Source: Eubacterium sp. | GTDB lineage: Bacteria > Bacillota_A > Clostridia > Lachnospirales > Lachnospiraceae | NCBI GenBank assembly: GCA_023663915.1 | Contig: JAMPGN010000143.1 | Location: forward strand, 1-11,524 | DNA length: 11,524 bases | Reading direction: 5' to 3' | Part shown: piece by piece, positions 1 to 7,335 of the stretch | Position numbering within the stretch: position 1 is the first letter of the stretch | Layout of the letters: each line of letters opens with the position of its first letter | Position numbers and translations under genes: made by a program | Notes under the pieces: model-generated | Told to the model about the DNA's origin: nothing | What the model saw: the letters and a program-made list of their open reading frames with translations, nothing else | Database searches by the model: none

Positions 1-859
1 TCGTATTCTTTTTCTTAGCGATCTTATCAATCTCATCAATAAAAATGATACCGCGCTCCGCTCTCTCCACATCATTCTCCGCTGCCGCCAAAAGTTTCGA
101 GACAACGCTCTCAATATCGTCACCGATATAACCCGCTTCCGTCAACGAAGTGGCGTCCGTAATTGCGAGCGGCACGTCCAAAAGTCTCGCCAATGTCTTA
201 ACCAGATAAGTCTTGCCGCACCCCGTAGGCCCGATCATGAGCATGTTGGATTTCTCGATCTCAATCTCGTCCATCGTTCCGGTAGACACTCTCTTGTAAT
301 GATTATATACCGCGACGGACATGACTTTCTTCGCGTGTTCCTGCCCTACCACATACTCATCCAGTTTCGCTTTGATCTTATGCGGCGGCATAATATTCCT
401 GATATCGATTTCCGGCTTCTCGCTTTTTTTCTTCTTTTTCAATTTCTGCTTGTTGGGAATTCCACCGTCCCCCTGCAGGTCGGCAAGATTGACGAAGCTG
501 ATGTTCGGAAACCCTTTGCCATTATTGAGATCCGTCATATTGGTGGAATTGAGCAATCCCTGATAGTCGAACTGGCTGACCGTGTCCATCGTCTTATGCA
601 TACAGTCATCACAGACACATATATGGTTCGGCAGTCGGAACATCTTGCCCGCCTTGCTCTCCGGCCGGCGGCAGATAAAACAAACATCCTCATAATCACT
701 ATTACGGTCGTCATCATTCTGACTGTTCGTACTCAACTCATCTTTCTTCCGGCTGCGCAGTTCCTCCCTCTGTTCCTCCCCGTCTTCCAGTTCCCGGAAA
801 TCGTGGGATTTCGCTCCCTCTTTCGTCTCATTTATATCATCATATCTGTCATTTCCCAT
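1..859 (-). CDS. ClpX-like AAA+ unfoldase, divergent paralogue (3' end cut by window)
   Basis: I translated this stretch by hand: 286 codons are open without interruption and the gene continues past base 1. Residues 60-86 hold a four-cysteine zinc finger (C60-x2-C63, C83-x2-C86) like the ClpX N-terminal domain. Residues 160-200 match the ClpX start of the AAA+ module ([18 protein letters not shown]). Walker A is GPTGCGKT at 210-217, the [10 protein letters not shown] loop follows at 239-248, and Walker B is IIFIDE at 271-276. ClpX hexamers unfold substrates for the ClpP protease in the cytoplasm. Oddities against standard ClpX: about 59 mostly acidic residues precede the zinc finger, about 70 residues including a Lys-rich run (139-145) link finger to AAA+, and Walker A has Cys where Ser is usual. 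I infer a second, specialised ClpX-type protein rather than the housekeeping one. The ATG at 859 has GGAGGA at 865-870. The IGF loop that would show ClpP binding lies outside the window. Confidence 0.88.
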   Translation of the reverse strand, partial: MGNDRYDDINETKEGAKSHDFRELEDGEEQREELRSRKKDELSTNSQNDDDRNSDYEDVCFICRRPESKAGKMFRLPNHICVCDDCMHKTMDTVSQFDYQGLLNSTNMTDLNNGKGFPNISFVNLADLQGDGGIPNKQKLKKKKKSEKPEIDIRNIMPPHKIKAKLDEYVVGQEHAKKVMSVAVYNHYKRVSTGTMDEIEIEKSNMLMIGPTGCGKTYLVKTLARLLDVPLAITDATSLTEAGYIGDDIESVVSKLLAAAENDVERAERGIIFIDEIDKIAKKKNT

Positions 860-903
860 AATTATCCTCCATCTACCATGAAAATCTTCATACTTCTAAT
901 CAT

Positions 904-932
904 AGTATAAAAACGGACTTCTCACAAGTAAA
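904..932 (-). promoter_or_regulatory. Sigma-A-type promoter of the clpX-like gene
   Basis: On the minus strand a TTTACT box (927-932) is followed after exactly 17 bases by TATACT (904-909), four and five matches to the two consensus hexamers. Transcription would begin near 897, giving a leader of about 38 bases that includes the GGAGGA ribosome binding site. It sits between the structured repeat and the gene, so the gene probably has its own transcript rather than depending on htrA read-through. Confidence 0.6.
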
Positions 933-959
933 CATTTTCTAAAGCGCAGAAAAAACGAA

Positions 960-1282
960 CAAAGCACCTTCGATAAACGTCGGCTGGCAGATTGCACAAA
1001 AAAACGAGCTGACGCTCGTTTGCGAGATTCGCTTCGCGAACTCGAAATAAGCATATGTTTTTGTGAAGGAGACTGAGATTTTCTTAGTATTCCGTCTGTT
1101 ACACAGCAATTTCGGGACACGGATGTCCCGAAAAGCCCGAATCGCGCATGGATGCGCGTTGAGGGCGGTTGCGTCCGGTATCACAGCTTATATCGGAATG
1201 CTTAGAAAATCCATTCGACGAAACCCGACACAAGAGAACTTTTTGTGCAATCTGCCCTCACAACTTATACGATAGAACTTTT
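960..1282. repeat. Dispersed structured repeat, MITE-like, complete copy
   Basis: This element fills most of the 503-base gap between the ClpX-like gene and htrA. Its ends are imperfect inverted repeats about 41 bases long, whose core of 17 bases is perfect: GGCAGATTGCACAAAAA at 986-1002 and its reverse complement at 1240-1256. Inside is a second inverted pair, 1077-1094 against 1194-1211, matching at 16 of 18 positions. Between the arms are four short hairpins (separate entry). The outer arm (961-1001) matches 11437-11477 at 36 of 41 positions, and 1075-1091 matches 11508-11524 at 16 of 17, so this is a repeated family in the genome. No transposase is encoded and I see no clear target-site duplication. 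It could be a non-autonomous mobile element or a structured intergenic repeat; the exact ends are uncertain by several bases. Confidence 0.75.
1002..1158. other. Cluster of four short hairpins inside the repeat
   Basis: Four inverted repeats lie in order. Hairpin 1: 1002-1009 with 1014-1021, 8 base pairs, loop TGAC. Hairpin 2: 1023-1026 plus 1028-1032 with 1036-1040 plus 1041-1044, one bulged base, loop TTC. Hairpin 3: 1111-1119 with 1124-1132, 9 base pairs, loop CGGA. Hairpin 4: 1143-1148 with 1153-1158, 6 base pairs, loop TGGA. Hairpins 1 and 2 lie between the outer and inner arms; 3 and 4 lie within the inner arms. Pairing is symmetric, so the sequence does not show which strand, if either, acts as RNA. 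Confidence 0.6.
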
Positions 1283-1313
1283 AACACCCAAGATCCTATA
1301 ACATAAATACCAT

Positions 1314-1341
1314 AGAAGAAAGGCGATCTTTCAACCGCCTT
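1314..1341 (-). terminator. Probable intrinsic terminator of htrA
   Basis: Just after the htrA stop codon the minus strand can form a stem of about nine pairs (AAGGCGGTT with GATCGCCTT, including G-U pairs) capped by a GAAA tetraloop, at 1320-1341. The tail that follows is only partly U-rich (UCUUCU), so termination may be incomplete. Confidence 0.6.
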
Positions 1342-1362
1342 CCCTGTATACTGTATCGTATT

Positions 1363-2904
1363 TTATTCCTGAACCCTATTACCAAGCGTTATCTGAATCT
1401 GCTTTGCCATATAGCCGTTCATATCAGCAAACATGACCGTGATCTGCACCGTATCACCCTTGGCATGAAATTCCAGTTCATGCTGCAATTCATCCATGGA
1501 CTCAATTTCTTCCCCGTCAAACTCCGTAATGATATCGCCCTTGCGGAGTCCCGCTTCGGCTGCCGCCGTATTCTCATACACCTGTGAGATATACACGCCC
1601 CTCGGCATTCCATAAGCCTCTGACACATAATCCGTGACGCTGATTCCCGAAATTCCCAGGTAGCCTCTCTCGTCTTCCGCTACCTTGTTCTTGGTCTCTT
1701 TTAACATGAGTTCCGCTATGATCGGACTTGCCGAGGAAATTGGAATCGCATATCCCATTCCTTCCACCGCGCTGCCGCCGATCTTATTGGAATTGATTCC
1801 CACAACCTCACCTTTCATATTCAAAAGCGCGCCGCCGGAGTTACCCGGATTGATCGCCGCATCCGTCTGGATAAACGTGCCGTCCGTTCCGTCTGACAAC
1901 TCAATATTTCTATTTAATGCACTAATCACACCGGTAGTAACCGACTGGCCGTATCCCAGCGAGTTACCGATTGCAATCGCCGGTTCACCGACCACCAGCG
2001 AATCGGAATCACCGAGTGTCGCAACGGCAATGCTCTGCATGATACTATTGTCAATCTCGCCAATCGGAACAGCAATCACCGCCAGATCCATGTCTGCGTC
2101 CGTTCCTTTCACGGATGCCTCCGCCTCACTGCCCTCTACAAACTGTACGGTCAACTTCTCCGTATCCGCAATCACATGATAATTCGTCACAATCAAAAGT
2201 TCCGTGTCATTCTGTCCAACTATGATGCCGGAACCACTCGCGTCCGCCTCATTGATGATAGACTGTCCAAAATAGGACATTTTCTCCGTATAATGATTAT
2301 TGATCGACACGATAGAGGGCATAACCTCTTTGACCACTTCGGAAACGTCAGCCACAATCGTATTCATGCTCTCCGTCACATGAATGCCATTGTCCGCCTT
2401 GGGTTTCCCGCTCTCCGGTTCCGCCTGTGTTTCGATCTGCGCACCGGCCTCCTCAACGATTTCCCCCGCCATGGTTTCCACTTGGGCGCCATTCTCCTCC
2501 TTCACGTTCCGGCTAGATGCTCCCGTCAAAGTCTGCACTGCATACAATCCAAGTCCGGCGCAGATTCCGAAAAGAAGCCCCAGCGACACGCTGATCAGCG
2601 CCTTTTTCAGATAACCGCCCTGCCGTGTTTTCTTCGCAGGTTTTTTCTCTTTATTCGGATGCACTTGTGTGTAGTCATTTGGATAAGTGTTTCCGTACTG
2701 ATAACTGCCGGTACGGTTCTCATACGGACTCCTCTCCGTATTCTGCGCATAGCGGTTATCGCCATATACATTACGATAATAACCGCTGTTATTTTGTCCG
2801 CCGTAGACGTTCTGATTCTGATTTACATTTCGATCCTGATTCTGCATCGTACTATTGTGATCCCCTACCGAAGGATTTGTGTTTGAATAGTCATTGTCAT
2901 ACAT
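1363..2904 (-). CDS. htrA: HtrA/DegP-type membrane-anchored serine protease with PDZ domain
   Basis: The product (513 residues) is a trypsin-like S1C protease that degrades or holds misfolded proteins outside the membrane. Order: a Tyr/Asn/Gln-rich cytoplasmic tail (1-85), a basic stretch, one membrane helix (about 101-124), an acidic linker (135-170), the protease domain (about 185-400) and one PDZ domain (about 412-505). The catalytic triad is H243 (NYHVI), D273 (DLAVI) and S356 (GNSGGAL). The ATG at 2904 is preceded by AAGGGG about ten bases upstream. It follows glmS with a 133-base gap, so it may have its own promoter. In Firmicutes such genes often respond to envelope stress, but no clear operator is seen. 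The family call is firm; which of HtrA/HtrB/DegP names applies cannot be settled from sequence alone. Confidence 0.96.
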   Translation of the reverse strand: MYDNDYSNTNPSVGDHNSTMQNQDRNVNQNQNVYGGQNNSGYYRNVYGDNRYAQNTERSPYENRTGSYQYGNTYPNDYTQVHPNKEKKPAKKTRQGGYLKKALISVSLGLLFGICAGLGLYAVQTLTGASSRNVKEENGAQVETMAGEIVEEAGAQIETQAEPESGKPKADNGIHVTESMNTIVADVSEVVKEVMPSIVSINNHYTEKMSYFGQSIINEADASGSGIIVGQNDTELLIVTNYHVIADTEKLTVQFVEGSEAEASVKGTDADMDLAVIAVPIGEIDNSIMQSIAVATLGDSDSLVVGEPAIAIGNSLGYGQSVTTGVISALNRNIELSDGTDGTFIQTDAAINPGNSGGALLNMKGEVVGINSNKIGGSAVEGMGYAIPISSASPIIAELMLKETKNKVAEDERGYLGISGISVTDYVSEAYGMPRGVYISQVYENTAAAEAGLRKGDIITEFDGEEIESMDELQHELEFHAKGDTVQITVMFADMNGYMAKQIQITLGNRVQE

Positions 2905-2931
2905 AATACTTTACCCCTTTCCAAACTGTGA

Positions 2932-2975
2932 AACGGTCAAGTGCCGTTCTTTTCTTTGATCTTGAGGTCAGTATA
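2932..2975 (-). promoter_or_regulatory. Possible htrA control region (weak)
   Basis: The 133 bases between glmS and htrA are AT-rich. On the minus strand there is a TATACT box (2970-2975) that could be a -10 element, but no acceptable -35 box stands 16-18 bases before it. Downstream of it, a 5-base inverted repeat AACGG/CCGTT separated by 7 bases (2932-2948) lies where a repressor or activator could bind in the leader. Both signals are short and could be chance. Confidence 0.25.
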
Positions 2976-3037
2976 TTCTCTAATTGTGTATAAATTGTGA
3001 TAAAATTTTATTTAATTTGTGTTTTTTTCCTGCTATT

Positions 3038-4864
3038 TTATTCCACCGTAACCGATTTCGCCAGATTCCTCGGCTTATCCACGTCGCATCCCTTGCCGAC
3101 CGCCACATAATATCCGAAAAGCTGCAGGGGAATGATCGCCAGCGAATTGGCAAAATAAGGGTTCGTCTCCGGAATATAGATCACATAATCCGCCGCCTTC
3201 TCGATCTCTTTATTCTCCTCACATGTTACAGCCAGCACGAATGCCCCTCGCGCCTTGACCTCCACCATATTACTGATGGTTTTGGCGTAGAGTTCCGGCT
3301 GCGTGGAGACCGCCGCCACCAACGTTCCCGCCTCGATCAGCGAAATCGTACCATGTTTCAACTCTCCCGCGGCATACGCTTCCGAATGGATGTACGAAAT
3401 CTCTTTCAGCTTCAGCGATCCTTCCAGCGAGATTGCATAATCAATCCCCCTGCCGATAAAAAATACGTCTTTCGCGCCTATGTAGCGGTTGGCAAATCGC
3501 TGTATCTTCAATTTATTATTAAGCAAAAGCTCAATCTGATCGGGCAGGCATCTCAAATCGCCCAGAAGCGACGCAAACGTCTTGTCGTCAATCTTTCCAC
3601 GCACCTTGCCAAGCTTCATTGCCAACAAATATAAGGCAATGAGTTGTGCGCTGTACGCTTTGGTGGTGGCAACGGCAATCTCCGGCCCCGCCCAGGTATA
3701 CATGACATTGTCTGCTTCCCTGGCAATGGAACTGCCGACCACATTGACGATGCCAAGCACTTTGAAGCCGCGTGCCTTAGACTCCCGAAGCGCCGCAAGA
3801 CTATCCGCCGTCTCCCCGGACTGACTGATCACGATAACCATCGCGCCTTCCTCAAGAATGGGGTTGCGATAACGAAACTCGGAAGCCAGATCCACCTCTA
3901 CCGGAATGCGCGCAAGACCTTCTATGACATATTTTCCGGTCACGCCCGCATGATACGCCGAACCGCAGGCGACAATATGAATCTTCGTAATGGCTTTCAG
4001 TTCCTCATCCGTCATATTCAATTCTTCGATGACGATATCTTTTTTCTTAATTCTCGGCAGAAGCGTGTCCGTCACGGTCTTGGGCTGCTCGTACATTTCT
4101 TTTAACATGAAATGCTCATATCCCGCCTTTTCCGCCGCATTGGTGTCCCACTCGATGGTGACGGGTTCTTTGATTGTCTCCTCCTCGTCCACGGTATAGA
4201 AATGCATATGATCTGCACGCAAGCGTACCACTTCCTGATTATCCACATAATATACTTTCCGCGTATACTTTAAGATTGCAGGCACATCGGAGGCGATAAA
4301 ACAGCCGTCCTTGTTCTGCCCCACGATAAGCGGAGAATCTTTTCTTGCTGCAAAGATCTGGTCGGGACAGTCCGCAAAAAGAATGCCGAGCGCATAGGAA
4401 CCCTCCACGCGGTGTAATACTTTCGTGATCGCCTCCAAAGGATTCCCCTTATAATAATAGTCGAGCAAGTGTGCCAGCACTTCCGTGTCCGTCTCAGAGA
4501 TAAAATGATAACCTTTATCAATCAGCATTTGACGAAGCGGTATATAATTCTCAATGATACCGTTATGTACCACCGTGATCGTCTCCGCCGTATTGAAATG
4601 TGGATGAGCATTAATATTACTCGGCACGCCGTGAGTCGCCCATCTCGTATGCCCGATTCCGCAAATACCCTCCATCGTCTCCCCACCGTGCGTAATATTT
4701 TCCAGTATCTTCAATCTTCCCACCGACTTGGTAATGTTGATCTTCTTACCGTCATAGATCGCCATACCCGCCGAATCATATCCCCGGTATTCCAATTTGG
4801 ATAATCCGTCTAAAATAATAGGCGCCGCCTGTTTTGTTCCGATATATCCTACAATTCCACACAT
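3038..4864 (-). CDS. glmS: Glutamine--fructose-6-phosphate aminotransferase (isomerising) GlmS
   Basis: GlmS makes glucosamine-6-phosphate and glutamate from fructose-6-phosphate and glutamine in the cytoplasm, the first committed step to UDP-GlcNAc, peptidoglycan and amino-sugar glycans. The 608 residues match the usual full length. The N-terminal glutaminase domain (1 to about 240) begins MCGIVGYIG with the nucleophile C2, followed by HTRWATHG (72-79, R74) and the HNG oxyanion motif (100-102). Two SIS sugar-isomerase domains follow (about 293-420 and 460-595), with CGSAYHAG at 300-307 and SQSGETADS at 347-355. The C-terminal tail PRNLAKSVTVE carries the conserved lysine K603. The ATG at 4864 has GAGGAGG-like bases upstream. 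Only 20 bases separate it from the preceding glycosyltransferase, so they should be co-transcribed. That gap is too short for the glmS ribozyme common in Firmicutes. Confidence 0.99.
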   Translation of the reverse strand: MCGIVGYIGTKQAAPIILDGLSKLEYRGYDSAGMAIYDGKKINITKSVGRLKILENITHGGETMEGICGIGHTRWATHGVPSNINAHPHFNTAETITVVHNGIIENYIPLRQMLIDKGYHFISETDTEVLAHLLDYYYKGNPLEAITKVLHRVEGSYALGILFADCPDQIFAARKDSPLIVGQNKDGCFIASDVPAILKYTRKVYYVDNQEVVRLRADHMHFYTVDEEETIKEPVTIEWDTNAAEKAGYEHFMLKEMYEQPKTVTDTLLPRIKKKDIVIEELNMTDEELKAITKIHIVACGSAYHAGVTGKYVIEGLARIPVEVDLASEFRYRNPILEEGAMVIVISQSGETADSLAALRESKARGFKVLGIVNVVGSSIAREADNVMYTWAGPEIAVATTKAYSAQLIALYLLAMKLGKVRGKIDDKTFASLLGDLRCLPDQIELLLNNKLKIQRFANRYIGAKDVFFIGRGIDYAISLEGSLKLKEISYIHSEAYAAGELKHGTISLIEAGTLVAAVSTQPELYAKTISNMVEVKARGAFVLAVTCEENKEIEKAADYVIYIPETNPYFANSLAIIPLQLFGYYVAVGKGCDVDKPRNLAKSVTVE

Positions 4865-4884
4865 AGTTCTCTCCTCCTCTATAT

Positions 4885-5811
4885 CTATTTCCAGTAATCC
4901 TTGTCAGAAGACATCGCGACAACCAGCCTTGCCGGCAGACTGCGGTAATGTTTTCCGCACCAATAGCCTGTGTATTTGAATCCACTTTGTAAAATAACGC
5001 ATGGTATTTTTCTTTTCATGCCCACTTCCTTCAGATGGCTGATGACCTGCTTGACATAGCGGATGCCCTCGGATTCCGAAGGATACGCCTCAAACACCTC
5101 CGGATGCTGCGCCTGCGAAACTCCCAGATCAAAATTCCGGTGGAACTGTTCCCTGTAACTATAATCATGGGAGTGAAACACCCGCGCCTGTGCAGCATAA
5201 GCAATGCCATACCCCGCCTCAACCGCCTTGGCAGCGTAAAGCATATCTTCATTAAATATTGTATGTTTGACAAAACCGCCCAATTCGTCAAAGATTCTAC
5301 GATTATAAGCGGCACACACATTCGAGCAGAAAAAAGTTTTGATGCCGTATTTGTCCAGGTCAGCTTTCGTCTTGACGACCGATTCGTCCGGATAATTGAA
5401 ACTCCTCGTATACCGCTCGATCTCACTGCTATCCTCATTCGCAAGCTGCCGGGCATACGCCACCGCCACACGCTCCCCATGAAGCTGTTTTAACAATTCT
5501 TCCACCACATACTCATCCGCAGGCACGGCATCCTGTGTCATCATGACAAAATAATCCGCATCGGAGCACTGTACGCCCCGGTTTCTGGTTTTTCCGTGAT
5601 CAAATTCTCGCTTTGATAGATGTTTTATTATGATATTATGATAATCTTTCTGAAAAGAAGTCCCATAGATCAGCCGGTCAAAATATTTCTGTTCCGTGTT
5701 CATGACAATGATCTGCCTGACCGGGACGCTCTGCTGTTCTAGTCGCTCGATCAGAGTCAGAAATTTCTGACCAGGTTTATAGGCGGGAATGATAACATCC
5801 ACTTTATCCAC
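4885..5811 (-). CDS. Family-2 glycosyltransferase, rhamnosyltransferase type
   Basis: This 308-residue cytoplasmic enzyme should add a sugar from a nucleotide-sugar donor to a growing surface glycan. It shows a GT-A fold start ([11 protein letters not shown], 4-14), the [10 protein letters not shown] segment (70-79) typical of rhamnosyltransferase-like GT2 proteins, TQDAVP (92-97) in the place of the metal-binding DxD motif, and FNED (185-188) as the likely catalytic acidic site. The start is GTG, not ATG: GGAGG stands 7 bases upstream of the GTG at 5811, and the nearby ATG at 5824 is out of frame. It begins just beyond a strong terminator, so it needs its own promoter; I see only a poor candidate (TATAGG with a weak -35). 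It leads straight into glmS. The rhamnose donor is inferred from family resemblance only. Confidence 0.88.
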   Translation of the reverse strand: MDKVDVIIPAYKPGQKFLTLIERLEQQSVPVRQIIVMNTEQKYFDRLIYGTSFQKDYHNIIIKHLSKREFDHGKTRNRGVQCSDADYFVMMTQDAVPADEYVVEELLKQLHGERVAVAYARQLANEDSSEIERYTRSFNYPDESVVKTKADLDKYGIKTFFCSNVCAAYNRRIFDELGGFVKHTIFNEDMLYAAKAVEAGYGIAYAAQARVFHSHDYSYREQFHRNFDLGVSQAQHPEVFEAYPSESEGIRYVKQVISHLKEVGMKRKIPCVILQSGFKYTGYWCGKHYRSLPARLVVAMSSDKDYWK

Positions 5812-5869
5812 ACTTTTTCCTCCATTGTCCTATACTCCCGTTACTGAAAAACATAAAATATCCACGAAG

Positions 5870-5898
5870 AAAAGGGGACCGTATAATCGGTCCCCCTT
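5870..5898 (-). terminator. Strong intrinsic terminator after the LCP gene
   Basis: The minus strand forms GGGGACCG (5888-5895) paired with CGGTCCCC (5874-5881) around an ATTATA loop, extended by an A-rich/U-rich flank and followed by TTTTC. It starts about 8 bases after the LCP stop codon and separates that transcript from the downstream glycosyltransferase-glmS unit. Confidence 0.9.
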
Positions 5899-5905
5899 GC
5901 CCTGA

Positions 5906-7126
5906 TTATTTCTTTAAATATCCATTTGTATCCGAATAGATCTGATCGCTGCACGTTTTCACGGTTGCCGACGGTTCATATTCATAATCGTCAAATAGGA
6001 ACTGGTGCAGCCATTTCACATTCTCTTCCAGGTTCGTCGGAATAACGCACGATCCCTTAGAACCAATGGTTCCCGTCGCGCGGTTCGACTCCTGCGGGAA
6101 TCCGGCAGTATCCGAAATGTAATAAGTATTCACATTTCCTAACATCTCAACAATCTCATCCAGATCCAATGATGTATAAGTCTCGTCAAATACGGCATTT
6201 GCAGTCTCTGTCAGCTTCGGGAGAGATGCTTTCTTCGCCTGATCCGCCACAGCGGAGAGAACTTCTCTCTGCCTCTCGGCACGCTTAAAATCGTCGCCCG
6301 CCGTATAACGGATACGACAGTATCCCGTTGCCTGAAGTCCGTCTAACAACTGATAACCCGTGGAGGATACCGGCGTATAGGAACGCTTCAAATCCTCTGC
6401 AATACATAACTGGTAGTTGTTCAAATGACTGATCTCGGCGTCATCCACATCAATGTATACGCCACCCAAAGCGTCAATCGTATCGGTCAGTCCTGCAAAA
6501 CCTACTGTGACGAAATCGGTAATGTTCATGTCCAGATTCATGTTCAGCATATTGATTGCCATCTCCGGACCGCCCTTCGCATATGCCGCGTTACATTTAT
6601 TATAAGAATCATTGCTCAGATTCAGATAAGTATCACGGTATACCGATACCAGTTTACACTCGCCCGTATCCAGATTGATCGATGCGATCATGATCGTATC
6701 GCTTCGTGTATTCTTCGTCAATGCGCCGGAAGTGGAATCCACACCGAACAGGGCAATATTACGATATCCCTTCATCGTAGTCTCCTGAGCTTCCTTAACC
6801 GTGCTGTTGATAATGATCTTCTCTTCGTCCAGATCCACCTTGCCGCTCTTGGTAGTGGTCATCACACCATACAAAACAAATACGGCTATGAGCAGAATAA
6901 TGATCTCGACAATAAAAATAATGATCCTTCTGCGCTGCTTCTTAGCCTGCTGTTTCTTGCTGGAAGCCTTCCTGCCAGAGGACTTCTTACCGCCCCCGCC
7001 GCCTGAGGACTTCTTACCATTTCCCTTGCTCCCCGAAGATTTCTTACCGCTTCCCTTGCTTCCCGAAGAGGATTTCTTTCTCGGTTGTTCTTCATACTCA
7101 TATTCATCTTCCACATACTTAGCCAT
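5906..7126 (-). CDS. LytR-CpsA-Psr (LCP) family cell wall glycan ligase
   Basis: LCP enzymes move lipid-linked glycans (teichoic acids, capsule, wall polysaccharide) onto peptidoglycan at the outer membrane face. The 406-residue protein has an acidic start, a Lys/Ser/Gly repeat tail (about 16-66), one membrane helix (about 68-88, after KKQRRR) and an extracellular LCP domain (about 120-320). Typical residues are present: RSDT (141-144), SVYRDTYL (161-168) with R164, RIRY (271-274), and D279-x2-R282-x2-R285, which bind the polyprenyl pyrophosphate. The ATG at 7126 has AAGGGAG upstream. It follows the sugar-transferase gene in the same direction, has its own promoter and ends at a strong terminator. 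Its position next to the glycan-initiation and glycosyltransferase genes suggests the glycan they make is its substrate; this is inference. Confidence 0.95.
   Translation of the reverse strand: MAKYVEDEYEYEEQPRKKSSSGSKGSGKKSSGSKGNGKKSSGGGGGKKSSGRKASSKKQQAKKQRRRIIIFIVEIIILLIAVFVLYGVMTTTKSGKVDLDEEKIIINSTVKEAQETTMKGYRNIALFGVDSTSGALTKNTRSDTIMIASINLDTGECKLVSVYRDTYLNLSNDSYNKCNAAYAKGGPEMAINMLNMNLDMNITDFVTVGFAGLTDTIDALGGVYIDVDDAEISHLNNYQLCIAEDLKRSYTPVSSTGYQLLDGLQATGYCRIRYTAGDDFKRAERQREVLSAVADQAKKASLPKLTETANAVFDETYTSLDLDEIVEMLGNVNTYYISDTAGFPQESNRATGTIGSKGSCVIPTNLEENVKWLHQFLFDDYEYEPSATVKTCSDQIYSDTNGYLKK
6977..7066 (-). repeat. 30-base in-frame tandem repeat in the LCP gene
   Basis: Codons 21-50 of the LCP gene consist of three units of 30 bases, encoding [20 protein letters not shown] and a degenerate [10 protein letters not shown]. 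The first two DNA units are nearly identical. The repeat lies in the cytoplasmic tail, where copy number could change without breaking the enzyme domain. Confidence 0.8.
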
Positions 7127-7227
7127 AGATCGTACTCCCTTGATTCATAAATAATCGTAAATAATCCTATCTGTCATTGTCTCACACTCCGCCGCAAAAA
7201 TCAAGCTATAGTGCAAGTTTACCTACG

Positions 7228-7255
7228 ATTATACTATATCTTGACGTAATTGCAA
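7228..7255 (-). promoter_or_regulatory. Sigma-A-type promoter of the LCP gene
   Basis: On the minus strand TTGCAA (7250-7255) is followed after 16 bases by a perfect TATAAT (7228-7233), with AT-rich DNA upstream. Transcription would start near 7221, giving a leader of about 95 bases before the ATG at 7126. The leader contains a short direct repeat (TAAATAATC twice on the plus strand) but no obvious riboswitch. Confidence 0.75.
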
Positions 7256-7335
7256 CATTTTCGCAATTTATTCAATAAATCTTTCTATTTTCTTAAGAAT
7301 TTCAGCCGCCTTGAAACCTTCCAATTATTATCTCA

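Noticed and set aside
299..910. Plus-strand open frame of 203 codons opposite the ClpX-like gene
   Set aside because: The minus strand encodes uninterrupted zinc-finger and AAA+ motifs here; the plus frame has no recognisable domain.
1063..1275. Plus-strand open frame of 70 codons starting with GTG
   Set aside because: It lies entirely inside the hairpin-rich repeat, so its open frame follows from the repeat's inverted arms. The second repeat copy has an in-frame stop (TAA) just before the shared block, so the start is not kept. Genome annotators may call such peptides, but I see no support for a real protein.
2176..2886. Plus-strand open frame of 236 codons opposite htrA
   Set aside because: It is antisense to a clearly conserved protease gene and its translation has the skewed Ile/Arg/His composition of a shadow frame.
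3000..3011. Perfect 12-base palindrome ATAAAATTTTAT after glmS
   Set aside because: It is made only of A and T in an AT-rich spacer, has no loop or GC stem, and is expected by chance; I do not call it a terminator or operator.
2984..3634. Plus-strand open frame of 216 codons opposite glmS
   Set aside because: It is antisense to the conserved C-terminal SIS domain of GlmS and has no domain features.
4865..4884. glmS ribozyme
   Set aside because: The gap of 20 bases cannot hold the ribozyme, which needs well over 100 bases.
7290..7325. Possible terminator between the sugar transferase and the LCP gene
   Set aside because: The only hairpin is a 5-pair TTTCA/TGAAA stem with no U-tract after it, so read-through into the LCP gene remains possible.
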